DNA of 8,387 bases from Desulfobacterales bacterium (lineage in GTDB: Bacteria; Desulfobacterota; DSM-4660; Desulfatiglandales; B25-G16): the NCBI GenBank assembly GCA_013375385.1, contig JABXJY010000109.1, positions 1-8,387 on the forward strand, in the 5' to 3' direction. How positions within the stretch are numbered: the first letter of the stretch is position 1; the number at the start of each line of letters is the position of its first letter. The notes under the pieces are model-generated. The model worked only from the letters and a program-made list of their open reading frames with translations. It was not told the DNA's origin and did not search any database. Below, piece after piece: positions 1-6,302 of the stretch. A program made the translations under genes and the position numbers.

Positions 1-99
1 GCAGAGGATCTGGGACTCGTCGCCCTGCCGGTGCAGGGCTTCAACAAGGTCATAGAAGGGGTGACATCCCTCGATGAGTGGATGAGGGCGGTTGCATAG
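1..99 (+). CDS. C-terminal end of a gene cut by the window edge; possibly a GspE/PilB-type ATPase
   Basis: Frame 1 is open from the first base to a TAG at 97-99 and encodes 32 residues ending in DEWMRAVA. The stretch GFNKVIEGVTSLDEWMRAV resembles the extreme C-terminus of GspE/PulE/PilB secretion and pilus ATPases, where a G.(x)KV..G.TS.EE..R pattern closes the protein. The match is short and from memory, so the family assignment is weak; that this is the coding end of a gene is more likely than its identity. The gene converges on the cysteine desulfurase gene, with 25 bp between the two stops. No strong intrinsic terminator is visible in that gap. Confidence 0.45.
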   Translation, partial: AEDLGLVALPVQGFNKVIEGVTSLDEWMRAVA

Positions 100-124
100 A
101 GGAGAAAGTGTCTGGCTTGCCTGG

Positions 125-1252
125 CTACAGCCTCTTTTCTTTCACCGTTTCAATGAGCAACCTTGCCGCCTGATCGACTTCTGTCTCGGTAGTAGGCCTT
201 CCAAGGCTCAGCCTGATCGCCCCCATGCCTACTTCTTCTCCAACACCCATCGCCTCAAGCACATGAGATAGTCTCAAAGACTGATCATGACAGGCAGCCC
301 CTGTAGACGCACACAGGTCAGGAATCCCTTTCAGGATCTCCTCCCCTCTCATCCCTGGAAAGGATAGGTAGAGGGTGTTGGGGAGCCTGTGCTCAGGATG
401 TCCATTCAGTACAGCATCTGGGATAGCTGAACGCATCCGATCATGCAATCGATCCCTCAGATCCCGTAACCGGGACATATCATCAGAGATATTATCCAAT
501 ATCAGCTCGCATGCCTTACCCAGACCTACATTGAGGATCACGTTTTCTGTCCCGGACCGCGCTCCCCCCTCCTGACCACCACCGTGCATCAAGGGTTCAA
601 TCTCCACTCCCTCTCTGACATAGAGTGCGCCCACACCTTTGGGCGCATAGATCTTGTGGCCGGCAATGGTCAGAAAATCAACCCCGAGATCATGTACCTT
701 AGTCTCTATTTTACCAACGGATTGAGCTGCATCGGTATGAAAAAGGACCCCATGCTCTCTGGCAATAGTGCCAATCTCGGCCAGAGGTTGGATCGTGCCT
801 GTTTCATTGTTTGCATGCATCACCGATATGAGGATGGTATCTGTTCGTACCGCCTTTTTCACCTCATCCGGATCGAGTGACCCATATGCATCCACCGGAA
901 GGAATGTCACATCACAGCCATCCTCCATGAGAAAGAGGGCTGTATTCATTATGGAGGGATGTTCGATCTTTGTAGTGATTATGTGGCGACCTTTCTTCCG
1001 CAGGCTCCATGCGACACACTTCAGAACCGTATTGTTCGATTCAGTTCCACCGCTTGTAAAAATGATCTCACGAGGATCGCAGCCCAGCATTCTGGACATC
1101 TGGCCCCGAGCCCCTTTCAGGGCCTCCCTTGCCCTTTTTCCCATAGGGTGGGCGCTGCTCGGGTTCCCGAAATCCTCAAGGATAAAGGGCATCATTGCTT
1201 CACCGACCTCCCTTGCCACAGGAGTCGTTGCATTATAGTCCAGGTAAATCAT
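125..1252 (-). CDS. Cysteine desulfurase (NifS/IscS family), probable selenium/sulfur donor partner of SelD
   Basis: A 375-residue PLP-dependent class V aminotransferase-fold enzyme that removes sulfur (or selenium) from cysteine (or selenocysteine) as an enzyme-bound persulfide (perselenide). Family hallmarks are in order: N-terminal YLDYNATTP, GGTESNN at 68-74, His98 in the EHPS motif, HANNETG at 146-152, HTDAAQ at 172-177 with the PLP-binding Asp174 and Gln177, the Schiff-base Lys200 in AGHK, SGTEN at 233-237, and catalytic Cys321 in STGAACHDQS. The ACHDxS loop differs from the SSGSACTS loop of IscS; I recall it from desulfurases encoded beside selD, but this is not checked. Start is ATG at 1252, 14 bp after the selD stop, with a weak AGAGG overlapping that stop. 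Co-transcription with selD suggests it supplies selenium for selenophosphate synthesis. A general Fe-S or tRNA-thiolation role cannot be excluded. Confidence 0.93.
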   Translation of the reverse strand: MIYLDYNATTPVAREVGEAMMPFILEDFGNPSSAHPMGKRAREALKGARGQMSRMLGCDPREIIFTSGGTESNNTVLKCVAWSLRKKGRHIITTKIEHPSIMNTALFLMEDGCDVTFLPVDAYGSLDPDEVKKAVRTDTILISVMHANNETGTIQPLAEIGTIAREHGVLFHTDAAQSVGKIETKVHDLGVDFLTIAGHKIYAPKGVGALYVREGVEIEPLMHGGGQEGGARSGTENVILNVGLGKACELILDNISDDMSRLRDLRDRLHDRMRSAIPDAVLNGHPEHRLPNTLYLSFPGMRGEEILKGIPDLCASTGAACHDQSLRLSHVLEAMGVGEEVGMGAIRLSLGRPTTETEVDQAARLLIETVKEKRL

Positions 1253-1266
1253 TTTTCTTATTGCCT

Positions 1267-2316
1267 CTATCTCACCAAAACCCGCTCTTTAGGCTCCCCT
1301 ATCACCTCTCCAACAATGGCGGCATCCTCTATTCCTTCCGCGTGCATCTTCTTTACTAGATCCTCTGCCTGATCTTCGGGCAGCGAGAATAATAGACCCC
1401 CGGAGGTCTGAGGATCAAAGAAGATGTCAATTACATACCCAGGGACATGGGGAGCCACATCCACCATGTGCAGACGAAATTTCTTGTTCCTGTGTAATCC
1501 TCCGGCTACCATCCCCATTTCAACGAGCTTTCTTATCCCATTGAAATAAGGGACAGCGGAAGAATCTATGACCATCCCCACATCAGAACCTTCGATCATC
1601 CCACAGACATGGCCCAGAAGACCAAAACCGCTGATATCGGTACAGGCGTGGATGTCTGCTGCTTTCATCAGCTCCGAGGCCCTTTTGTTAAGGGAAGTCA
1701 TGACTTCTATACACTTATCTACCAACTGTTGATCTACCACCTTTCCCTTTAAAGCAGTGCTGATTATCCCTGAGCCCAGAGGTTTGGTCAACACAATCTT
1801 ATCGCCGGCTAGAGCTCCATGATTACCCCAAACCTTTTCAGGATGGACGGTGCCGGTTACCGAAAGTCCGTACTTTAATTCATCATCCTCCACGCTGTGC
1901 CCGCCCACCAGCAGTACCTCTGCTTCCCGCATCTTGGCCAATCCACCCTTTAGAATCTCCTGCAAGACAGATATATCCATCTTATTGATAGGGAAACAGA
2001 TTATATTCATGGCTACAACAGGCTTCCCGCCCATGGCATAGACATCGGACAGAGAATTGGCAACTGCAACCTGGCCGAATGTATAGGGGTCATCAACGAT
2101 AGGGGTGAAGAAGTCCACTGTCTGAATAATGGCCAAATCCTCTCTCAGTTTATAGACCCCGGCATCATCTCCTCTTTCCATGCCTATGATCAGGTCTGGA
2201 TGCGAGATTAAGGGCAAACAACCTAGTGCCTTATGCAGGTCTCCCGGACCTATCTTACATGCTCACCCTGCACCGTGCACGGTGCTTGTTAATGGTACTT
2301 TAGATACGTCTTCCAT
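1267..2316 (-). CDS. selD: Selenide, water dikinase (selenophosphate synthetase) with selenocysteine at residue 18
   Basis: Makes selenophosphate from selenide and ATP, the selenium donor for Sec-tRNA and for selenouridine in tRNA. The gene starts at ATG 2316 and reads through an in-frame TGA at 2263-2265, giving 349 residues, a normal SelD length. The N-terminus reads VHGAG-U-ACKIGP, equivalent to HGAGCGCKISP of E. coli SelD, so Sec18 replaces catalytic Cys17, with Cys20 and Lys21 following. Later motifs are all present: GDDAG 49-53, ANSLSDVYAMGG 86-97, GGHSVEDDELKYGLSVTG 138-155, KPLGSG 178-183, CTDISGFGLLGH 225-236, DPQTSGG 301-307. A purine-rich GGGAAGG lies about 10 bases before the ATG. 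Ordinary gene callers would start at TTG 2217 and lose the whole active-site loop. First gene of a two-gene operon with the cysteine desulfurase. Because SelD is itself a selenoprotein, its synthesis depends on its own product. Confidence 0.94.
2233..2260 (-). promoter_or_regulatory. Candidate bacterial SECIS hairpin downstream of the selD UGA
   Basis: In the selD mRNA a hairpin begins two bases after the UGA. The upper stem AGGUC/GACCU (2247-2251 with 2237-2241) has five Watson-Crick pairs and closes the loop CGGGA (2242-2246). A lower stem AUGU/GCAU (2257-2260 with 2233-2236, one G-U pair) is separated from it by a 5'-side AAGAU bulge that includes a U next to the upper stem. The apical loop starts 17 bases after the UGA and has G as its second base. 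Both match the general description of bacterial SECIS elements: a short stem-loop directly after the UGA and an early loop G. The stem was paired by hand, not by energy folding. Confidence 0.7.
2263..2265 (-). other. In-frame UGA recoded as selenocysteine in selD
   Basis: The minus-strand codon TGA falls exactly where SelD proteins carry the catalytic Cys or Sec (GAG-U-ACK). Coding similarity to SelD is continuous on both sides: 17 codons upstream to an ATG and the rest of the protein downstream. Naturally occurring Sec at this position is known in other SelD proteins, for example Haemophilus influenzae. A sequencing error or nonsense mutation is unlikely because a SECIS-like hairpin follows directly. 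Confidence 0.92.
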
Positions 2317-2393
2317 TTGCTTGTTGCCTTCCCTGTTTCTATTTCCGACGAACCCGAATAATTTGATATATCGGAATTTCTATCCCGCCTATA

Positions 2394-2414
2394 CCCCAAT
2401 TGGGGCGAAGCCCC
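2394..2414 (-). promoter_or_regulatory. Overlapping alternative hairpins in the selD leader
   Basis: Two mutually exclusive GC-rich structures share the bases 2402-2405. One is the stem GGGGC/GCCCC with a 3-base loop (2402-2406 with 2410-2414). The other is the perfect palindrome CCCCAATTGGGG (2394-2405). A third possible stem, TTCCGA/TCGGAA (2343-2348 with 2371-2376), lies closer to the gene. No U-run follows either GC stem on the minus strand, so neither is a simple terminator. A regulatory role is speculative. Confidence 0.35.
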
Positions 2415-2449
2415 TAAGTTCTGACTCGTTGCCTCTTAATTTCTCAAAA

Positions 2450-2478
2450 TTTGTATGCCACTGTCTCCAATATGTCAA
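2450..2478 (-). promoter_or_regulatory. Candidate sigma70-type promoter of the selD operon
   Basis: On the minus strand a perfect TTGACA (2473-2478) is followed, after 17 bases, by TACAAA (2450-2455; 4 of 6 to TATAAT). Transcription would start near 2443, giving a selD leader of about 125 bases. The site faces away from the CoA-transferase promoter, and the two -35 boxes are 31 bp apart. Pattern match only. Confidence 0.5.
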
Positions 2479-2509
2479 CATGTTATTCCCCGACCTATCG
2501 ATATTCTTC

Positions 2510-2538
2510 TTGCCAGAGAATGGTCCTTTTTCTACAAT
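2510..2538 (+). promoter_or_regulatory. Candidate sigma70-type promoter of the CoA-transferase/ferredoxin/AOR operon
   Basis: TTGCCA (2510-2515; 5 of 6 to consensus) and TACAAT (2533-2538; 5 of 6) are separated by exactly 17 bases. Transcription would begin near 2545, leaving a leader of about 42 bases. A strong Shine-Dalgarno GGAGG at 2574-2578 lies 8 bases before the ATG at 2587. Confidence 0.55.
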
Positions 2539-2586
2539 ACCGCAGAATTGCACACCTGAATAAAACAACTGCTGGAGGACTGTAGA

Positions 2587-3798
2587 ATGAAGCGGCCATT
2601 GGAAGGTATTCGAGTACTGGATTGCGGAATATACCATGCTGGACCCGGTGGTCTCGCTATCCTTGGTGACCTCGGGGCTGAAGTAATAAAGATAGAGCAG
2701 CCAGGGACAGGTGACCCCATAAGGATGGTGAAACAGATCGGAAGAATTCCCCTTGAAATCCCGGGGGACAGGAGCCTCTTCTGTGAAGGCGCCAACCGCA
2801 ACAAGAAGAGTGTTACCATTGACTTGAGTACCCAAAAAGGACAGGAGATCGTCCATCGTCTTGCGAGCAGGTCAGATGTCTTTATGACCAATATGCGGCG
2901 CCACGCCGTTGAGAGCATGAATATTACCTATCCCATTCTGCATCAGATCAATCCCCGGCTCATCTATGTCTCGGTTTCCGCATATGGACCCAAGGGGCCT
3001 GACAGGGACCAGGGCGGATTCGACTATCAGGGGCAGGCTAGGTCCGGTCTCATGTATTCAATGGGCGAGGTCGACATGCCTCCGGTGGTGTGTCAGTTCG
3101 GGATCATTGACCAGGCCACGGCCATTATGACCAGCCACCACATCATAACAGCCCTTTACATGCGGGAGCGCTCTGGTATTGGCCAGGAGGTTCGTGTCTC
3201 AATCTTGGGGTCTGCAACATTTTTACTCTACTTCAATATCCTCATTGCACACATGGGGGGCTTTGAAGTTCCCCGGCACAAGCGTTCCAGAGAGCATCCG
3301 TTGAGAAATTACTACAAGTGCGCCGATGACCGTTGGCTTATGATGACCCTCACGCCTCCTGAGCGGCACTGGGGCCCCCTGTGCCGGGCCCTGGGTAGTC
3401 CGGAGCTTGAAAATGATACGCATTTCAATACAGACGATAAAAGGCTCGCAAACGCAGAACAACTTGTAGCTATCTTTGACGAGATCTTTGCCACTCGTCC
3501 CCGGGATGAATGGCTTCATATCCTTGCAGAATACGATCTTTTCTGTTGCGGGGTCAATTCGGTGATGGAGCTCCAGGATGACCCTCAGGTCACGGAAAAC
3601 GGCTACATAGTTGACTTTGAGCATCCTACGCTTGGAAAGATAAAGATTCCGGGATACCCCGCCCATTTTAGCGAAAGCTGGGCCCAGACAACCAGCGCTG
3701 CACCTGACCTGGGAGAGCATACAGAGGAGGTGCTCATGGAGCTCGGTGACTGTACCGCAGAAGAGATCGCGCAACTGAGGGAGGAAGGGGTGGTATAA
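2587..3798 (+). CDS. Class III (CaiB/BaiF family) acyl-CoA transferase
   Basis: A 403-residue family III CoA-transferase, moving CoA from an acyl-CoA donor to a free carboxylic acid in the cytoplasm through an aspartyl-CoA anhydride and thioester on the enzyme. Typical features are the N-terminal LEGIRVLDCG followed by GDLGAEVIKIEQPGTGDP (about 27-44), NRNKKSVTIDL at 70-80, and the VSVSAYGPKGP segment at 128-138. The probable catalytic nucleophile is Asp175 in FGIIDQATA, followed by the usual transferase helix ending in GIGQEVRVS. Length is normal for a single-domain family member. The start is ATG 2587, supported by GGAGG eight bases upstream. It leads an operon with a ferredoxin and an AOR-family oxidoreductase, suggesting that it activates the acid made by the AOR, or releases an acid for the AOR to reduce. 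The family covers formyl-, carnitine-, phenyllactate- and benzylsuccinate-type substrates, and nothing here identifies which applies. Confidence 0.92.
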   Translation: MKRPLEGIRVLDCGIYHAGPGGLAILGDLGAEVIKIEQPGTGDPIRMVKQIGRIPLEIPGDRSLFCEGANRNKKSVTIDLSTQKGQEIVHRLASRSDVFMTNMRRHAVESMNITYPILHQINPRLIYVSVSAYGPKGPDRDQGGFDYQGQARSGLMYSMGEVDMPPVVCQFGIIDQATAIMTSHHIITALYMRERSGIGQEVRVSILGSATFLLYFNILIAHMGGFEVPRHKRSREHPLRNYYKCADDRWLMMTLTPPERHWGPLCRALGSPELENDTHFNTDDKRLANAEQLVAIFDEIFATRPRDEWLHILAEYDLFCCGVNSVMELQDDPQVTENGYIVDFEHPTLGKIKIPGYPAHFSESWAQTTSAAPDLGEHTEEVLMELGDCTAEEIAQLREEGVV

Positions 3799-3833
3799 GC
3801 ATGGTTTTGGTAATCAGGAAGTGAGGGCAACAC

Positions 3834-4073
3834 ATGGGGAATTATGACATTCAAGTCTCTACAGAATCTTGCACGGGCTGCCTGAGATGCCAGTTGGTCT
3901 GTTCGGATCTTTACACAGAGACCTTCAACCCATCTACAGCGAGGATCCAGGTAGTCACATCGAGTGCGGATTGCTCGATCCACTTTACAGAGGCATGCAA
4001 TGAATGCGGCGTATGCGTGGATCACTGTTTTCATGGTGCCTTACAAAAGATGAAGAGGGAGGCTGAAAAATGA
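3834..4073 (+). CDS. Small 2x[4Fe-4S] ferredoxin-type electron-transfer protein, partner of the AOR
   Basis: A 79-residue cytoplasmic protein with two CxxCxxCxxxC cluster motifs, Cys13-16-19-23 (CTGCLRCQLVC) and Cys55-58-61-65 (CNECGVCVDHC), plus an extra Cys47. The normal exchange, in which the last Cys of one motif serves the other cluster, would give two [4Fe-4S] clusters. Start is ATG 3834 with GAGGG six bases upstream; 35 bp separate it from the CoA-transferase stop. Its TGA overlaps the ATG of the next gene (ATGA), so the two are very likely translationally coupled. It probably forms the electron-transfer subunit of the AOR-family enzyme, passing electrons between the tungstopterin site and a soluble ferredoxin or another acceptor. 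Polyferredoxin subunits in this position are known for several bacterial AOR-family enzymes. Confidence 0.9.
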   Translation: MGNYDIQVSTESCTGCLRCQLVCSDLYTETFNPSTARIQVVTSSADCSIHFTEACNECGVCVDHCFHGALQKMKREAEK

Positions 4074-5932
4074 CCGTGGGCGGATTTGCGGGAAGCGTTC
4101 TTTACGTTGACCTGACGCATGGCAAGATAGAAAAGGAGCCTCTGGATCTTGCCCTGGCGGAGAAATTCATCGGCGGCTTTGGCCTCACCGTGAAGCTTGC
4201 TTACGACACGATCAAGCCTGGAACCGATGCCCTATCCCCGGACAACCCTATCGTTTTGGGGGTCGGGCCCCTGGTGGGGACGAACCTTCCGTCCACCTCC
4301 AGGCTTTACGTGGCTACGAAACTGCCTTCTAGCGAAACCATCGGATGGTGCGGGGGTGGTGGGGTGAACTTTGGCTACCTGCTCAAAAACGCGGGATACG
4401 ATCATGTGGTCATTGAGGGTCGGGCCGATCGGCCGGTCTATCTGAAGATCATCGACGATGAGGTGGAAATCTGTGATGCTGGCTACCTGTGGGGCCGTGG
4501 TGTGGAGCAGACCTGTGAAGCGCTCTGGAAGGGATTTGGCAGACCCACCGGCGTGATCTCCATCGGTCAGGCCGGCGAAAACCTTGTCCTCTTTTCAATG
4601 GCCTTTATTGACCGGCTTTCCACCCTGGGGCGGGGAGGATTCGGTGCTGTGATGGGGTCCAAGAATCTCAAAGGCATCATGGTCAAGGGCAGCCGGGGGA
4701 TCAAGGTAGCGGACAGGAAAAGGTACAAGACCCTGAGTGAGACGTTTCTCCAGACCATACGCGACTACCCCTACCTGAAAGAATGGCAGGATTTAGGGTT
4801 GGTCAAGTCCTTCCCCATGATCGTTCCCGAGGAGACCTACAAACGTATGAAAAAGAGACGCGTTGCCTGTGTATCATGCCCTATCGGATGCAAGGACGTT
4901 GTCGAAATCCCGGACGGGGATTTCCAGGGACTCCTGAAATGTACCAGTTCTGTGTTAAACCTGTACACCCCCGTCTTATACGGCTTCAAGGATTATCGCG
5001 AGTCCATCAGATGCATGGCCACCCTGGACAACTACGGCCTGGACATGTTCGAGTTCTTTGGGGTAATGGGTCTGGCAAAGGCCCTTGTCGATCATGGGCT
5101 CATTTCCAAAGACAGCCTTGACGAGGAGATCATTATCGACTCGCTTCAATCCATGGAGATCTGGGCCAGGAACATATGCTACCGGGAGGGGCTGGGCCAT
5201 ATTCTGGCTGGCGGATTCAAGGCAATATTGATGGAGTTCGGTGAAGAAGCCAAAAAATACGCCCCACCCTTGGTGAAAGGGATGCATCCTTATGCAGGAC
5301 CGGGGTGCGCAATTTCCTGGGACCTCTTCGGCACCATGGAACTCGGGCAGGTGCTGGATCCCCGAGGCCCCCATGTTGGATCGGGCGGCTCGCCCACCTA
5401 TTTTGCCAAGAGACCACTCGAGGTCTTCCCCCGCCATTTAACGCGGATGGGAGCTCCCAAAGAGGCCATTGAGCGCATCCTCCCGGGTCTGCAGTCCCCT
5501 GGCCAGAAACCGGAACTAAGGGTGGGAAGGCTCCTCAGATATTCCCACAGATGGTTCTCAACCCTGGGATCCTTGGGGATCTGTGTCAGAGCCGCAATCA
5601 ACCGATTCTACAACGCGGCTCTGTGCGCCCAGTTCTACGAGGCGGTAACCGGTATAAACACGGACCTGTCGGAACTCGGGAGGCGAGTTGACCGGGTCTG
5701 GACCCTGCTGAGAATGGCCAACGTGAGAGAGGGATTGGATAGAAAGGCCGAGGCCCTCCCGGAAAAATGGTTTGAAGCGCCTGGTTTTAAGGACTACCTC
5801 ACTGAAAAATCCCTGAATCGCCAGGAGTCGGAAGAAATGATCGAAGATTATTACGAGGAATGGGGATGGGACAGGAAAACCGGGGTCCCAACCGCACAGG
5901 TACTCAAAGAACTCGGCTTGACAGAGGACTAA
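4070..5932 (+). CDS. Tungsten-containing aldehyde:ferredoxin oxidoreductase family protein
   Basis: A 620-residue AOR-family enzyme, expected to oxidise an aldehyde to a carboxylate (or the reverse) at a bis-tungstopterin, passing electrons through a [4Fe-4S] cluster. The N-terminal domain is typical: GSVLYVDLTHGKIEKEPL, FIGGFGL (33-39), GVGPLVGT (64-71), then GGGGVNFGYLLKNAGYDHVV (95-114). The pterin-binding GRGGFGAVMGSKNLKGI lies at 187-203. Cluster ligands are Cys267, Cys270 and Cys274 (CxxCxxxC) with Cys505 in SLGICV as the fourth. DPRGPHVGSG (430-439) matches the DPRG segment of the family. The C-terminus has the usual YYEEWGWDRKTGVPT and LKELGL close. Length is normal (Pyrococcus AOR about 605). 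The start ATG 4070 overlaps the ferredoxin stop, with GGAGG seven bases upstream. Substrate is unknown. The family also contains BamB of class II benzoyl-CoA reductase, so a CoA-ester or aromatic substrate is possible, though general AOR is the better reading. Confidence 0.93.
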   Translation: MTVGGFAGSVLYVDLTHGKIEKEPLDLALAEKFIGGFGLTVKLAYDTIKPGTDALSPDNPIVLGVGPLVGTNLPSTSRLYVATKLPSSETIGWCGGGGVNFGYLLKNAGYDHVVIEGRADRPVYLKIIDDEVEICDAGYLWGRGVEQTCEALWKGFGRPTGVISIGQAGENLVLFSMAFIDRLSTLGRGGFGAVMGSKNLKGIMVKGSRGIKVADRKRYKTLSETFLQTIRDYPYLKEWQDLGLVKSFPMIVPEETYKRMKKRRVACVSCPIGCKDVVEIPDGDFQGLLKCTSSVLNLYTPVLYGFKDYRESIRCMATLDNYGLDMFEFFGVMGLAKALVDHGLISKDSLDEEIIIDSLQSMEIWARNICYREGLGHILAGGFKAILMEFGEEAKKYAPPLVKGMHPYAGPGCAISWDLFGTMELGQVLDPRGPHVGSGGSPTYFAKRPLEVFPRHLTRMGAPKEAIERILPGLQSPGQKPELRVGRLLRYSHRWFSTLGSLGICVRAAINRFYNAALCAQFYEAVTGINTDLSELGRRVDRVWTLLRMANVREGLDRKAEALPEKWFEAPGFKDYLTEKSLNRQESEEMIEDYYEEWGWDRKTGVPTAQVLKELGLTED

Positions 5933-5942
5933 ATAGTGTTAG

Positions 5943-6209
5943 AAGGGGCGGATCGAACAGGTGGAATCCCCCCAGGAGCTCTACAGAAGGCCTGCAACCA
6001 GGTTCGTTGCGGACTTCATCGGGATGACAGACCTTCTTAAGGGAGAGGTCAAAAACATCCAGGTCAATCGCTTGAGCGTCTCCGCATATGACACCCTCAT
6101 CGAACTCAGGGCAGAGGATCGTTGCTGCCCATTACCAAAGCCAGCATGGCAAAATATACCCTTGACTTTTCTCTCCCCAATGATTTATTTCATTGCATCT
6201 AGTTCATGA
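5943..6209 (+). pseudogene. Remnant of an ABC-transporter ATPase (C-terminal part only; PotA/UgpC/FbpC type)
   Basis: The frame from 5943 (just after a TAG at 5940-5942) reads KGRIEQVESPQELYRRPATR and continues FVADFIGMTDLLKGEV. In PotA/UgpC/FbpC-type importers this is the junction between the ATPase domain and the TOBE domain, usually seen as GRIEQVGTPEEIYERP.TRFVADFIG. Walker A, signature and Walker B regions are all absent, since the AOR stop lies only ten bases upstream. Similarity fades after about LIELRAED (near 6120), so most of the TOBE domain is missing too; the frame runs on to TAG 6199-6201 or TGA 6207-6209. A GTG at 5961 could start an 82-codon product, but it has no clear Shine-Dalgarno and would lack any nucleotide-binding site. 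This is best read as a relic left by a deletion or recombination. The original substrate (polyamine, iron, sugar phosphate or other) cannot be told. Confidence 0.75.
6162..6189 (+). promoter_or_regulatory. Weak candidate promoter upstream of the structured leader
   Basis: TTGACT (6162-6167) is followed after 16 bases by TTTATT (6184-6189; 4 of 6). Transcription would begin near 6196, at the first hairpin of the structured stretch. The -35 is good and the -10 poor, and the site lies inside the decayed part of the ABC relic, so this is tentative. Confidence 0.25.
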
Positions 6210-6268
6210 GGTGCATGGCATCAGTCAAGAAACGGCCGAGCGGCCTGGTGACTCGGCGAGCTGGACTG
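6194..6268 (+). ncRNA. Possible structured leader or small RNA before the MFS gene (unidentified)
   Basis: This gene-free stretch contains two hairpins. The first is UGCAUC/GGUGCA (6194-6199 with 6210-6215, one G-U pair, 10-base loop). The second is two-tiered: outer CAGUC/GACUG (6222-6226 with 6264-6268) and inner GCCGAG/CUCGGC (6235-6240 with 6252-6257, 11-base loop). An intrinsic terminator follows at 6303-6324. The arrangement would fit a transcribed leader controlling the MFS gene, a small RNA, or only the processed 3' end of the upstream operon. I do not recognise a known riboswitch and see no tRNA T-loop. Pairing was done by eye. Confidence 0.3.
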
Positions 6269-6302
6269 TGTAAACCTCAGCCTAAGGAGATTGGAGTACA
6301 AG

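Noticed and set aside
1267..2217. selD starting at TTG 2217 (316 residues)
   Set aside because: This start would remove the active-site Cys/Sec and the conserved Lys. The upstream frame clearly encodes the rest of SelD.
2389..2918. Minus-strand open frames of 155 and 128 codons opposite the start of the CoA-transferase gene
   Set aside because: They overlap a well-supported gene and both promoter candidates, lack good ribosome sites and show no domain.
3801..3836. An ATG at 3801 in frame with the ferredoxin, interrupted by TGA at 3822-3824, as a second selenocysteine candidate
   Set aside because: The TGA overlaps the Shine-Dalgarno GAGGG of the ferredoxin start, the upstream seven codons resemble no ferredoxin, and the family needs no extra N-terminus.
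3223..4034. Minus-strand frames of 183 and 143 codons opposite the CoA-transferase and ferredoxin
   Set aside because: Antisense shadows; Cys-rich stretches arise from the complement of the sense genes, with no recognisable domain.
6222..6300. tRNA or known riboswitch in the GC-rich stretch before the MFS gene
   Set aside because: No T-loop, anticodon arm or CCA end, and no match that I recognise to Moco, TPP, c-di-GMP or cobalamin RNA cores.
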